From Massilia litorea (lineage in GTDB: Bacteria; Pseudomonadota; Gammaproteobacteria; Burkholderiales; Burkholderiaceae_D), in contig NZ_CP062942.1 of the NCBI RefSeq assembly GCF_015101885.1, forward strand, positions 1 to 64,000: a stretch of DNA of 64,000 nucleotides, read 5' to 3'. The notes beneath the pieces are model-generated. The model was given only the letters and a program-made list of their open reading frames with translations, ran no database searches and was not told the origin of the DNA. The stretch's first letter is position 1. The number at the start of each line of letters is the position of its first letter. The position numbers and the translations under genes are program-made. Shown here piece after piece: positions 27,906 to 37,326 of the stretch.

Positions 27906-28951
27906 TTAGCCCCGATGTGTGACAAAAAGCCCTGACGAAGTGACAGTAGAGGTGACGGTGTTTTGCTGATGCGGGAATAGGGCACGTGCTCGCCTCCAAA
28001 TCCACGCAGGTAGGACTCGACTGATCTGATCATTGAACCGCAGAAGTTGTACTGATGCGTAACGCTAGCGGCTTGTCGAATCATTTCCCAAAGACAAAAA
28101 CTGTTCGCGCCGGTGTGACGAAAAGTTGGATTTGTGCCTGAGATCAAGTTATACGCACACTCGTCATCCCATACCAGATACTCACCTGAAAGGGGCACGC
28201 CGTGAGGGTCTACTGCAACGAGAAGCTTACGGCGGTTACGTTCTAGACATGCGGCGTCAAGCCGGCGCACGAACTCGTCCGTATAGGGGGGCAGCAGCCC
28301 TTGGCGTTTGAAAGTCTTGCGGTTTAGCTTGAGAAGTACATCAAGTGGCAAGTCATGGCGCACCTGTAGCCGATGTTCTTTATCTGCCTTCATAATGTTC
28401 CGCCGGACTTTACTATCGAGTCCCGCCCACAGTTTCTCAGAATCGGAGAGATCTGGCAGGATATAGGTGTAGTACGTGGTCTGCTCAAATCCGTTCCAGT
28501 AAAAGGGCTGCCAATTACGTCGGGTCGAGTGCCAAGTCTGGGAAAAATGGTCAAAAGGCGGGAGTTGGTCAATTAGCAACTGCATAAGTTCGTTTTCAGT
28601 GCTTAAACGTGTCGCTGGCTTACCTTCAAGCTCATGTAGCCATGGCCCAAGAATTGGCGTCAATGCCGGTTGCGTGACAACGCGCATCGTATAGCGGGTG
28701 CGTCGAACATACGGCATTGACGCAATGATGGCGTTACCCTTCTTCACAACTACAACATCCCATCCTTGCGGACCGACCGCAGCATCCAGCCACCAGTCCC
28801 TGGAAAACAAGGGAATCGAAGCTTCTCTCTCGCAAAAGGACCGATACTCGTCTTTGGGCGAGACGGTGTCACCTGCAGTCGACCCCAACTGCGACAAGTG
28901 TCTATGTACTTCCCTATTTGACGCTTTACTGTTAATTGCGCTAGCGTTCAT
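27902..28951 (-). CDS. FemAB/CelD-like GNAT acyltransferase, copy 2
   Basis: A 349-residue paralogue of the gene at 22600, nearly collinear. Long shared stretches include IPLFSRDWWLDAAVG, QPALTPILGPWLHELEGK, YTDEFVRRLDAAC and KTPSPLLSLRQ. The N-terminal 30 residues differ. It has the same CelD/FemAB-type C-terminal domain. Its stop overlaps the start of the deacetylase-like gene by four bases, so these two are coupled. Keeping two close copies separated by other genes suggests duplication followed by specialisation, for instance different acyl groups or positions. Function beyond acyl transfer is inferred. Confidence 0.85.
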   Translation of the reverse strand: MNASAINSKASNREVHRHLSQLGSTAGDTVSPKDEYRSFCEREASIPLFSRDWWLDAAVGPQGWDVVVVKKGNAIIASMPYVRRTRYTMRVVTQPALTPILGPWLHELEGKPATRLSTENELMQLLIDQLPPFDHFSQTWHSTRRNWQPFYWNGFEQTTYYTYILPDLSDSEKLWAGLDSKVRRNIMKADKEHRLQVRHDLPLDVLLKLNRKTFKRQGLLPPYTDEFVRRLDAACLERNRRKLLVAVDPHGVPLSGEYLVWDDECAYNLISGTNPTFRHTGANSFCLWEMIRQAASVTHQYNFCGSMIRSVESYLRGFGGEHVPYSRISKTPSPLLSLRQGFLSHIGAK

Positions 28952-28978
28952 AATCTACTAACTCAGGTAATCGCATCG

Positions 28979-30001
28979 CTAGCTCTTTGGCAAAGCCAAT
29001 TTTAAACCTTGTCGCAATCGTAAAAGCCTTGAGGGCGTTTTGCTAATGGTAAAAATTTGGCTTTGCTCCGTTCCGAAGCTACGAACATATGGCTCAATAG
29101 AAGGATTGCTGTTTCCGAGAAAGTCATACTTAGGCGCTACGGTCGAGCTAAACTTAATCGCTTCCCACTGGCACAAACTCGGCGCACCTGAGTTGTGCAT
29201 TTCCGGATGAGAGCCCTTCATTAAAGCGTAGGCGCAAGTGCTGTCCCAGACCGTGTAAGTGCCAGCGCAATGATTGCCTTCTTCGTCAACCACAATATGG
29301 ATTTTGCGGCGACCTCGTGCGGCGCAAGCAGCGTCTAATCGACGTAGGCAGTCGTCATCGAATGACTGGACAATGCCACGATTCGCAAGTGTTATCTTGT
29401 GGAGCGCCAAAAAAGCGTCCACAGGAAGGTCTTCGCACACTCGAAGCCGTCCGGCGCCCTGTTTACAGTGCTTCCGCCGGCTCGAATCAAAGTTACTCCA
29501 CACCTTATCTAGGTCGTCCAGTCCGTGCACGACGTACGTATATTCGGTGGTTTGGCTGAAACCCTTCCAATAGAAGGGTAGCCAGTTTGAGACGTTTCTA
29601 CTTAATGTTTGTCGGAAATGATCGAACCGGGGAAGTTGCTCGATGAGCGACAGCATCACTCTTTGTTCGTTGCCTAGCCTCGTCGACGCCTTCTCGCCGT
29701 TTTGAGCTATCCATGGGCCCAGGAATGGGGTAAGCGGCGGTTGCTGGATGACCTTCATTCCAAACCTCTTGCAAGTGACGAACGGCATCGCACCGATAAT
29801 CCGTCCGTTTAGGATTGCGAGAGCTACATCCCAGTTTGTAGGTCCTACAACCGCATCGAGCCACCAACTAGTGCAAAACACAGGAATCGACGGCTCCGTT
29901 TCACAGAATGCACTATAGGAAGCTTTGCGGGATAAGGCTGCACTTTCATTCTGCACAGCTTCATTGCCCGTAACGCTTGGGCTTTTGATTACTGCATCCA
30001 T
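28979..30001 (-). CDS. FemAB/CelD-like GNAT acyltransferase, copy 3 (divergent)
   Basis: A 340-residue protein collinear with the two other copies but clearly more diverged: IPVFCTSWWLDAVVGPTNWD, QQPPLTPFLGPWIAQ, FYWKGFSQTTEYTYVV, CLRRLDAACAARGRRKIHIVV, YDFLGNSNPSIEPYVRSFG and KTPSRLLRLRQ mark shared positions. It lies 27 bp upstream of copy 2 in the same transcript. A tryptophan- and tyrosine-rich centre (WLPFYWKGF) is common to all three and may form the acceptor pocket. The divergence pattern suggests it split first and copies 1 and 2 later. Confidence 0.85.
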   Translation of the reverse strand: MDAVIKSPSVTGNEAVQNESAALSRKASYSAFCETEPSIPVFCTSWWLDAVVGPTNWDVALAILNGRIIGAMPFVTCKRFGMKVIQQPPLTPFLGPWIAQNGEKASTRLGNEQRVMLSLIEQLPRFDHFRQTLSRNVSNWLPFYWKGFSQTTEYTYVVHGLDDLDKVWSNFDSSRRKHCKQGAGRLRVCEDLPVDAFLALHKITLANRGIVQSFDDDCLRRLDAACAARGRRKIHIVVDEEGNHCAGTYTVWDSTCAYALMKGSHPEMHNSGAPSLCQWEAIKFSSTVAPKYDFLGNSNPSIEPYVRSFGTEQSQIFTISKTPSRLLRLRQGLKLALPKS

Positions 30002-30045
30002 CGCCTGACTCCATTGTTAAAAAAAATCCATCAAAAGAACACCCG

Positions 30046-31353
30046 TTAACTTGACTGCGGTTTTTGCAATCGCAGGTCGCCTGCACAGGCAAACATATAG
30101 CTTGCGGCCAAATTTATAAGATCGAATATGGCAGAGACTGCTACGAACCCTAAAATAAAATCTTTTGCATCAAGGTCGACAAAATAATGGATTGCGGTTA
30201 CAAGCAACAAGCACATCAATAACCCCGCCTGCCACAAAAATTCAAACCGATTTTTTTGAGCGATTATTGCGACCAGGCTCAAAGGGTTACTGATGAAGCG
30301 AAAGTAAAACATCGGGCACATCAATTGTGCGTATTCTCCAGCGACACGCCACCTTTCGCCGAACAAGTGGGCAAAAACCAGAGGGGAAAAAAATAGACAC
30401 AATGAAAAGGGCGGAGTGGAAATCGCGACTAGCTTCCATAGAGTACTCACGAAATTTTTCCTACAATGGTTGCCAGCGGTATAAGACTCAGCCATTTTCT
30501 GTCGAAACACGTCTCCTATCGACGCGGAAACCAGAGAAACAGGCATCCCAACTAGTCTTTCAGCAAATAAGTAATACCCGGCGGCCGAGAGACCGAAATT
30601 TGCAGTAACAAAAACCGCAGGTAGCTGAACAGCTAGAGCGCTCAAGACGTGTGCAGGCACTAGAAATTTTACGCAACTAATGTATCGCTTTGCTAACACG
30701 AGAGTTTTGCGTTTGTCGATAACTCGCCATATATTTCGATTGTGACGAAAAATTATATTTGCCATCATAGCCGATGCCAACGCCTGGCCGAAGATGCTAC
30801 CGATGACCAGTCCCCCCGCATCGGTGCGCAGAAAGCCTAAGGCAATTTGTACAGCTGAAGTCCCTCCACTTTGTAAGACTCGCCGATGGGCCATTATGCG
30901 GTAGAGCTTGTTCCGATTACTCCAATAATTCAGATTTGAATAGATACCGTTGAGCAGAACCGCTAGCGGAACAAAGTACAGCCAAGTACAAATTGCGCTA
31001 TTTCCCAGCGCAGTTGAAATTCTGTCGTTTAAAGTCCAAGCTGCTATGAGCAAAATCGTGCTTGTTATAAAACAGATTGCGATGGATAACGCTGCCACAT
31101 TGATAGCGTCGGCATTCTTACGCGGTAGCATGATTGCAAGTTCATAACGGCCGGTGACTACTGCCGCTAAGCTTGACACCGTTGCCGTAAACAGTGCGAA
31201 AACCCCAAATTGTTCTGGATTGTAGAGACGCGACAAGATCGGAGTAACTCCGAGCGGTATAAGTTGTGCCAGTCCGGTTCCGGTCATCAAAGTGAGTACG
31301 TTGCGGTTGAACTCGCCCTTTACCAATACTCTGATAGCATTTACGATGAACAT
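30046..31353 (-). CDS. Wzx-type polysaccharide flippase
   Basis: A strongly hydrophobic protein with about twelve predicted membrane segments and the opening typical of Wzx flippases (TGLAQLIPLGVTPILSRLYNPEQFGVFALF). The ATG at 31353 gives 435 residues, usual for the family, with AGGAG about 12 bases upstream. The frame is open to 31527, and a start at 31422 is possible but would add a hydrophilic tail. It moves the lipid-linked repeat unit across the inner membrane before polymerisation. It is the first gene of the minus-strand block, with the promoter expected in the 31.4-32.2 kb gap. Start uncertain, family secure. Confidence 0.87.
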   Translation of the reverse strand: MFIVNAIRVLVKGEFNRNVLTLMTGTGLAQLIPLGVTPILSRLYNPEQFGVFALFTATVSSLAAVVTGRYELAIMLPRKNADAINVAALSIAICFITSTILLIAAWTLNDRISTALGNSAICTWLYFVPLAVLLNGIYSNLNYWSNRNKLYRIMAHRRVLQSGGTSAVQIALGFLRTDAGGLVIGSIFGQALASAMMANIIFRHNRNIWRVIDKRKTLVLAKRYISCVKFLVPAHVLSALAVQLPAVFVTANFGLSAAGYYLFAERLVGMPVSLVSASIGDVFRQKMAESYTAGNHCRKNFVSTLWKLVAISTPPFSLCLFFSPLVFAHLFGERWRVAGEYAQLMCPMFYFRFISNPLSLVAIIAQKNRFEFLWQAGLLMCLLLVTAIHYFVDLDAKDFILGFVAVSAIFDLINLAASYMFACAGDLRLQKPQSS

Positions 31354-31527
31354 ACCCGCTACATTTCTCCTGTATACCGTTGTAGTTTCCACTTGGCCTG
31401 TCTGATTGCTCGGTATCGTCATTGACCACCGGGCGCCAGCCGTGCGCAGCCTGGCGAAGTACGGATGCGCTAGAATTTTCGGGCGGAACTCATAAACCAG
31501 GTTTGATCTATATCTATACATCGACAA

Positions 31528-32274
31528 CTATTTCACCTGAATCATGGTCCGAAGAAATTTTTGCTGAAGCTCGGGATTAATAGTCAATGGAATCGAGGCT
31601 AGCCTGCCCGGAACCGCTCAACAGTACTGCGCATGTTTCCTTTGCGTTAATGAATGCTTCTCGCCGTTATTTATAAGATAGGGTGTGAGTGTGAATCCAA
31701 CCGCACATTCAATTTCTTGTTACAGGAGTTCTTTGTTGAAACAGATGATAAGGTGGAGCAATAGCTTAAGAAATGCTACATCTATAATGAGGCATTCGTT
31801 TCCCTAGCGAATGGCACAGAAAGTGTATTGACACGTTGGTGTGTCCGCCTGGTCCAGCTTGATCCGGCTGAATTACATGAGCTGGCGGTTAAAGTGATCT
31901 GAGTCTAGGCTCGCCTGTAGGATACCCCAGCGAAGTTAATTAAGCTGACTGCTACGATCACCGCATTATTTCGGCGTTTGGTAGATGTTGTTCGAACTTA
32001 CTTTTGTTCGCATGTGTCTGTCGAGAATAGCGATTCTCGGGATCTCAATCTTCTTGTTAGTGGCCACGCTGACGTTCTATAGTAGATCACAACGGTGGTG
32101 ACTGAAGATGCGCCGAATTCTTGTCAAGCTGCGGAACCTTGCGTTATGTCAAAGAAGATAGAACACTTAAAGTTCATCCTCTTATTCTGCGGTGTATAGT
32201 AGGAACCGCATCGACATTGCACTTTGACAGTTCGCGGGACACTTGATAAACGCAGCTATACTGACGGAGCGAAC
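31528..32274. other. Intergenic, likely divergent promoter region
   Basis: About 750 bases upstream of the leftward exopolysaccharide block. The promoter for the flippase-to-amidotransferase operon should be here or in the flippase's non-coding extension. A short plus-strand open stretch around 31795-31903 (ending ELHELAVKVI and a stop) has no start or ribosome-binding site and looks like a coding relic of unknown origin. No operator motif was identified. Confidence 0.4.
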
Positions 32275-32502
32275 ATGCACCGCATTACATCGGACGTAAT
32301 GATTCATAAGATAATAGAATCGTTACCCCTTCAGAGTGGAACAAAATGGGATTGTCGTATCCGATACTTTCTCGAACAGCAATTGGCAGTACTGGTACGA
32401 TTATCGAAGCAAGAGCAGATGATCGAAGCGAAGGAGATAGCGGCAGAAGTTGACGATGCCGCCACGACCACAACCCGAGATCGTAAGAAGATCCTACATT
32501 AA
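32275..32502 (+). CDS. Small orphan protein, 75 aa
   Basis: The ATG at 32275 has GGAG a few bases upstream and starts MHRITSDVMIHKIIESLPLQ. The frame is open upstream to 32224 without a better start. The product is mostly helical in appearance with an acidic middle (EAKEIAAEVDDAA) and a basic tail. No family was recognised. It is followed at 450 bases by another small orphan. It may be a real gene or a chance frame. Confidence 0.35.
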   Translation: MHRITSDVMIHKIIESLPLQSGTKWDCRIRYFLEQQLAVLVRLSKQEQMIEAKEIAAEVDDAATTTTRDRKKILH

Positions 32503-32958
32503 ATAGAGACGCTTCCAATGTAAAGTTCGGAAGACCGCTATCTAAGGTCGCTTCCGCGGCATGATGGTTCGCGTAATAAAATGTTGGCGATCTCGGGTAC
32601 TCAAATAGTCGTTAGCGCATTTTTGCTGTCAAGAAATCTCAGCAAAGCGTTATGATTCCGCACTTGCATAAATCGTCATCAATGGTTTGTGTTCCCTAGG
32701 AGCACCGACACCGTTTCTTTGCCTACCTTGTTTAATCGTGCGGGTGCCTGGCCCTCCGCCTTATTTGATAGCTTATACAGTACAGTAAGGTAACGGCAAA
32801 GCAAGGATGAGTAGCGTTTGATAAAAATCAAGGACAGGCAAAATAGCTTTACAGGACGGAGTTTAGACATCCGCAGCATGCTTGATCTAAGGTATTCTTC
32901 TGTAGCCTTGCGATATCAAGTACGTAACTGCGATTCAGAGCTTTATAAGGAGACGGTT

Positions 32959-33222
32959 ATGCCTACCTACACCCGAGCTAATCTTTCCCTCGAGCAAGCC
33001 GTACGGTACGGCATCGTACTAGACCACGAGCTTGGTGCAATTCATGCGTGGACATTCATGGCCAACAACGGAGTGGAAAGGCGAGTGATCCTTCGCGTGC
33101 TGCTAGACGCCGCGCAACGGAGGGAGGCTGATCGGGTAGCAGTCGATATCGCCGCAAGGAGCGGATATCTACATCGACAAGCTGAGGCAATTCGTGTGAT
33201 ATCGGCCCTGCGCCTGGCGTGA
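32959..33222 (+). CDS. Small orphan protein, 87 aa
   Basis: The ATG at 32959 follows a strong AAGGAGA site, so the open extension back to 32818 is ignored. The product MPTYTRANLSLEQAVRYG... is predicted helical and contains NNGVERRVILRVL. This resembles the QGIDPNLILRVL segment of the 72-residue protein at 3019: a helix with an aliphatic face, a glycine turn, then (V/L)ILRVL. A run of Arg/Ala-rich helix follows (RREADRVAVDIAARSG). No known domain was identified. The clear ribosome-binding site makes it a likely gene. Confidence 0.6.
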   Translation: MPTYTRANLSLEQAVRYGIVLDHELGAIHAWTFMANNGVERRVILRVLLDAAQRREADRVAVDIAARSGYLHRQAEAIRVISALRLA

Positions 33223-34835
33223 AGCAGCACATACTGAAGGTTAAACAGCGCAACGGAAACGACTTAAATGAAGTTGTACGTTTAATTAACAGCGCTGACT
33301 CGACCATGCTTTGCGACTGTCTGTCCGGGAGAAATGGATCACGACAAGCTGCTGCCTGGTCAGTGCTTGATCTTGCATCCAGTGGCTAAAGTTGTGGCCT
33401 TAAATCGGCCAATCATCCGTAGCCTCTGTTATCCGTTAGCACGCAGTGATGCAGCCGAGCTTATGGCGATAAGTCGGATCTCGGCCAATATGCGCACACC
33501 GCTTACGTTAAGCCGACGGATGAGCTTCTATATGCGGGAACGGTCGTCAGGAAAAGGGTTTGGACCATGGGCGTATTCGTTCTGTGAACGCAGCCGCTAT
33601 CTTTACGCTCGACTGCGGAGCGTGTATGTGTGCTATCGCTGGGCCAAACGGATGTCCTGTGGCATTCAGCGGCAAGTCGATGCACCATCGCGAATTCGTT
33701 TAGACGGGCACCGTCTGCAGTTGGTCCACGTAAGCTCATGGCAAACAGGCACTTGTTCGACGTTGCTGTCGGCAGGCTAAAGCTCAGATGATCGCAGAAG
33801 CAATTGTCCGATCAGCTAAAGCGGCATACCTGGCTCTCCATGACTATCACCAGGCGAAGCGATCAACCGTGTTGATGTCCGCATTATTAGAAACGATCTC
33901 GAACATGGTCGAGATCGTTATGTAAAACCCATAACGTCAACTGATGTAGATCCGTTAAAACTCTCATTTCAGCATCGACCTGCCGAGTAACTATCGGTGG
34001 AGCGTGTTACATCCTCCGTTGATGAGAAAGCTCCGCTAGACCTTTTTATCCACGCTTTCGACTATGATTTCCGCCGCGAGCGAGCTTATCAGGGAGCTGT
34101 TCGTGCAAGAGGTGTCAGGTATTCTCGAAGTAGTAACTTCTCGAAAGCTCAAGAATTTTTCCGATTAGTTCACAAGCTTTACGATTGGTCGCCAGAAGGC
34201 GGCCACAGGCGTGACGTATTACAACATCATCGGAATATTGCCGAGCATCTCGTCGTGTTCGGGCTGGACTGCCGAGAATTGGCAACTCGGCAGCAACGCG
34301 CAATCGTTTCAGTTTTACCACATCTTGTACACCGCGACACGCTGTCGATATTTTACACGGCACCTTTTGGGATCTGTTCGGTTAACAGAGCCGTATGTGC
34401 TATTTGCATTATGAATGTTTCCGAACGCTCAGACCTTAAATGAAAGTTGGCGGTAAGCTGTTGAGGAAATTCTATACTGACACGTCAAGATAACTGGTCA
34501 GTATTCGTTATGTTTCTGGTTGCCATGAAGTTTTGAAAATTCCAGCGTTGTTTGATGTCGGACAAAATCTGCCGCCGTAAATCGATCGTATTTCCATTAA
34601 TATAACAGCGTATTCAACGGAATAGGCGGAAGATTGCTTTGAAACACTCAGCTGGGCATCGTTTTGGATTTCGATAAGGAATGTTTGTAGGCAAAATTGT
34701 TATTGCGAAATTCATAAATTTGCGATCGTAAGGTCGTATCGAAAGCTATCAATCTTAAGACAGGTTTCGAACTACGCCGGCAAGATAACTCAATTATTGC
34801 CATCATTTACTTACGCTAAACATTATGAGTTCATC
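33223..34835. other. Long region without a recognised gene
   Basis: About 1.6 kb with two 148-codon plus-strand frames (33334-33780 and 33997-34443). Neither has a ribosome-binding site or a recognisable domain; both are rich in Arg, Tyr and Ser in ways typical of a wrong frame or a decayed gene. A perfect 11-base inverted repeat lies at 33892-33919. Probably decayed coding DNA, origin unknown. Confidence 0.4.
33892..33919. repeat. Perfect 11-bp inverted repeat
   Basis: AACGATCTCGA at 33892-33902 and TCGAGATCGTT at 33909-33919 are exact complements around a six-base loop ACATGG. There is no T tract on either side, so it is not a standard intrinsic terminator. It could be a regulator-binding palindrome or the stem of an RNA element. 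Confidence 0.5.
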
Positions 34836-35504
34836 ATGCAGATCCATTTTGTATCTACGAAAAAACTCCTCGTTGAGGGCATGACTCTCCTCCTTAAGGA
34901 AAACGGTAACTATGAAATTGGACGTATTTTCGACTCGTATAAACAACTCGAAGAGGGGCGGGGATTGATATCGGACGACGTAGTAGTTCTGACCGACCCA
35001 GAATTTGATTGCTCTACCGTAGAGGTTCTTGAGACGTTGCAATCAGTAGGGCTCCGTATCCCAGTTGTTTTGATAACCCGTAAGAATCGTCTCCGCTCCG
35101 TAACCGTGCTTTTTAAATATTGCGTACGAGCAATATTGCTGGAGGACAGTCGAGTGACCGACTTCTATGCATCGATAGCCGCGGCTACTTCCGGAAAGCC
35201 GTATCTAACAGCAACAATCTCTCAGGCCTTGACCGAAGAGATACTTCACGGCGAACCCAAACAAAAAAAACTTTCTCATCGCGAACGTCAGGTGATGGGT
35301 TTGATAGCCTCAGGAATAAAAAACAACGAAATCGCTAGAAGGCTTTCGCTTAGCGAAAAGACAGTTAGTAGTCATAAAAATAATATAAAGATACGACTAA
35401 ATCTGCACGGCACTAGTGAAATTGTTCAATACGCGATCGAAAACGATCTGGTCGCTCGTAAGAAACCTCTCGCTACAAGTTTATCGACGAACAGACTAGT
35501 GTGA
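34836..35504 (+). CDS. LuxR/NarL-type response regulator with atypical receiver
   Basis: A 222-residue protein starting MQIHFVSTKKLLVEGM. The C-terminal LuxR helix-turn-helix is clear: LSHRERQVMGLIASGIKNNE, IARRLSLSEKTVSSHKNNI. The N-terminal receiver-like domain keeps the aspartate after the third strand (VVVLTDPEF). It lacks the acidic pair normally found after strand one, where VSTKK replaces the usual VDDH. Phosphorylation by the common route is therefore doubtful. It lies between orphans and a second degenerate receiver gene and may control the nearby exopolysaccharide operons. The start is not backed by a strong ribosome-binding site; the frame is open to 34797. Confidence 0.83.
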   Translation: MQIHFVSTKKLLVEGMTLLLKENGNYEIGRIFDSYKQLEEGRGLISDDVVVLTDPEFDCSTVEVLETLQSVGLRIPVVLITRKNRLRSVTVLFKYCVRAILLEDSRVTDFYASIAAATSGKPYLTATISQALTEEILHGEPKQKKLSHRERQVMGLIASGIKNNEIARRLSLSEKTVSSHKNNIKIRLNLHGTSEIVQYAIENDLVARKKPLATSLSTNRLV

Positions 35505-35639
35505 CGAAACATAATCTATGACGCCCGTTCAATTAGGCAGGCCACCCGACTAAAGGAAACAAATAGATTCGTTTTTTCTTTTCCGAAGTGTAGACCGAGC
35601 CATTTATAAATCATAGATTTCGACAAACCGGGAGAAGAA

Positions 35640-36065
35640 ATGATAGCGAACGCAGAACGTAGATTACGCGTCCTTATCGTCGATAACGAAGAAGAAAAAT
35701 TAGAGCTGTATTTTTCCGTTTTTGTCAGCAAGGGTTATTCTGTAAGGAAAGCGATAACTTGTGCAGACGCGTTAGCGCTAGTTCCGATCTTCCGGCCTGA
35801 TGCAGTTTTCACATCGTTGTTCGATGTCAGTCGCAGCGACCCTGATTTATGCTTGTCGCTTCGCAAAATGCCGGAAACGGTCGAGGCTCTTATCGTCGCT
35901 ATAACGAATTACGGCATTCCAATAAACGACAATCGTGCTACCGCTGGATTTGACTATTTTCTTGTTAGGCCGATAAGCCTTAGTAAAGTGTTGGAAACGA
36001 TGCAGCATCTTGTGGGTTATAAAGGCGATTCCGTAAAAGCAGTACGTGTACCGATCTATGACTGA
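35640..36065 (+). CDS. Stand-alone degenerate receiver-domain protein
   Basis: A 141-residue single-domain response-regulator fold preceded by a good GGGAGAAGAA site. The first strand and acid pair are present (VLIVDNEEEK, Asp15). The phospho-acceptor strand reads PDAVFTSLFD, placing Ser59 where the aspartate is expected. The Thr position is present (VAITNYG), but the conserved lysine is Arg (YFLVRPIS). It is probably a pseudo-receiver acting by protein contact. It lies 135 bases after the LuxR-type gene in the same direction, and neither has a kinase beside it; the nearest histidine kinase is at 51813. Confidence 0.82.
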   Translation: MIANAERRLRVLIVDNEEEKLELYFSVFVSKGYSVRKAITCADALALVPIFRPDAVFTSLFDVSRSDPDLCLSLRKMPETVEALIVAITNYGIPINDNRATAGFDYFLVRPISLSKVLETMQHLVGYKGDSVKAVRVPIYD

Positions 36066-36519
36066 TGGGCCATTCTCCTACCATTCTCCAAGACGGTAGA
36101 TGATAAATTAGCGTCACCGAGTTCCTGACGAATTGTGCAATCGTCTAGGCCTGCAGATTTGTGGATTTTCGGAGAAAGCAAGCTTTAATGCACCGACGAC
36201 ATAAATGACGGTGCTGACAGATAATTCATAAAATCGTAGTCCTTGGCTATACATACCAAGCTAGGCCTTAGGAGTTCCGGACGGAAACACTTTAGCTTTC
36301 CCGTCTCCTAAAATAAATACGAATTCTGGGACAAAAGCGAGCGCGCTAGCCGCGTCTTGGTTTAGAGCGCCTAACAACACCCCTTGCTTGCCCGGATAGC
36401 AACAGCACCGTAAACTGAGCTATTGTGGACGTCTGCAGCCGGCCGATGAGGGACATCTACAATGGTTAAGTGTATGGTGTTCGTTGCTTTACTCACAATC
36501 GAGGGTTTTGCTAGGCACA
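36066..36519. other. Intergenic, no gene recognised
   Basis: Between the receiver gene and the end of a minus-strand relic. No frame with start signals was found. Confidence 0.4.
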
Positions 36520-36960
36520 CTAAGCAAGGACGTCGCTTTCGCAATGCTTGCACTTGATGGCAGCTGCTAGGATCTTCTCCGCGCAGAACGTGCATGTTTT
36601 CGTCGAGCTCGCCGGCGCCGGGAGAGAGGTCTCTTCAGCTTGCGACACCGCTACCGGTTCAGGTTTCTTGAAGGCTCACACCGTCGGCATGTCTTCGTCG
36701 GGCGTGCCGGCGCCGACGGCAGCGGGCTCTCTCGAGCTGGCGCCGCAACGACCGGCTCAGGCTTCTTGAACGCTACACCAAACCCCGCACCCACCCCAGA
36801 ACAGACCACCGTAAAGAGATGTTCGCGAGCGCAATTGCGGTAATGTTCGGGTGCCCCTTCAGCTAGGCTTCGTAGGCCGGCAGTATGTCGAGCATCGGCA
36901 CCAGGATGAGGAACAGAAACGAGAATATCTCGCCGGCCGAGTTGAGCTCCCTCACTGCGG
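36520..36960 (-). pseudogene. Decayed superinfection-immunity protein with zinc-ribbon tail
   Basis: Read on the minus strand, 36960 to about 36800 gives a membrane stretch (FSFLFLILVPMLDILPAYEA), an in-frame stop, then HPNITAIALANISLRWSVLGWVRGLV and another stop. The pattern LP.Y.A..KxHPN..AI...N...GW...GW...LVW is that of the superinfection-immunity (Imm_superinfect) membrane family. A frameshift then leads to two imperfect tandem copies of a linker (FKKPEPVVAAPARES... and FKKPEPVAVSQAEET..., each ending TKTC). A C-terminal zinc ribbon CTFCAEKILAAAIKCKHC ends at the stop at 36520. Intact proteins of this layout occur in beta- and gammaproteobacteria. Frameshifts and stops show decay. Confidence 0.68.
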
Positions 36961-37326
36961 TCATAACTACTGACCAGGTTAGAGCTGTCAGGAACATCGG
37001 TGAAGGAAGGCACAAGGCGAACATATCCTTCCCCAGTTAGTGTTTTGGAGCGCTCAGCCAGCACATCGGCAATGTTACGTTTTGTTAAGTTCTCCGCCGA
37101 ACAGAAACGGAGCCCGATATCGAAACTAGTTATCAGAAATATAGTCCTAATGGACATCGGTTCGCGCGCTAAAGGCATCGGAACTGTTGTTTTGTAGGCC
37201 GTCTTCAGAGCATAAGAATCGTAAAGACATGATTGCGACAATTGGTGAGATTCTGGCAATTCTAGATCCGTATAATGCTTCGGCTTGAGGGCGCAAATGT
37301 GCCCGGTCAATCTCGGGGAAAAGCAA

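Noticed and set aside
33334..34443. Two 148-codon plus-strand frames as possible genes
   Set aside because: No ribosome-binding site, no domain, and composition typical of non-coding frames.
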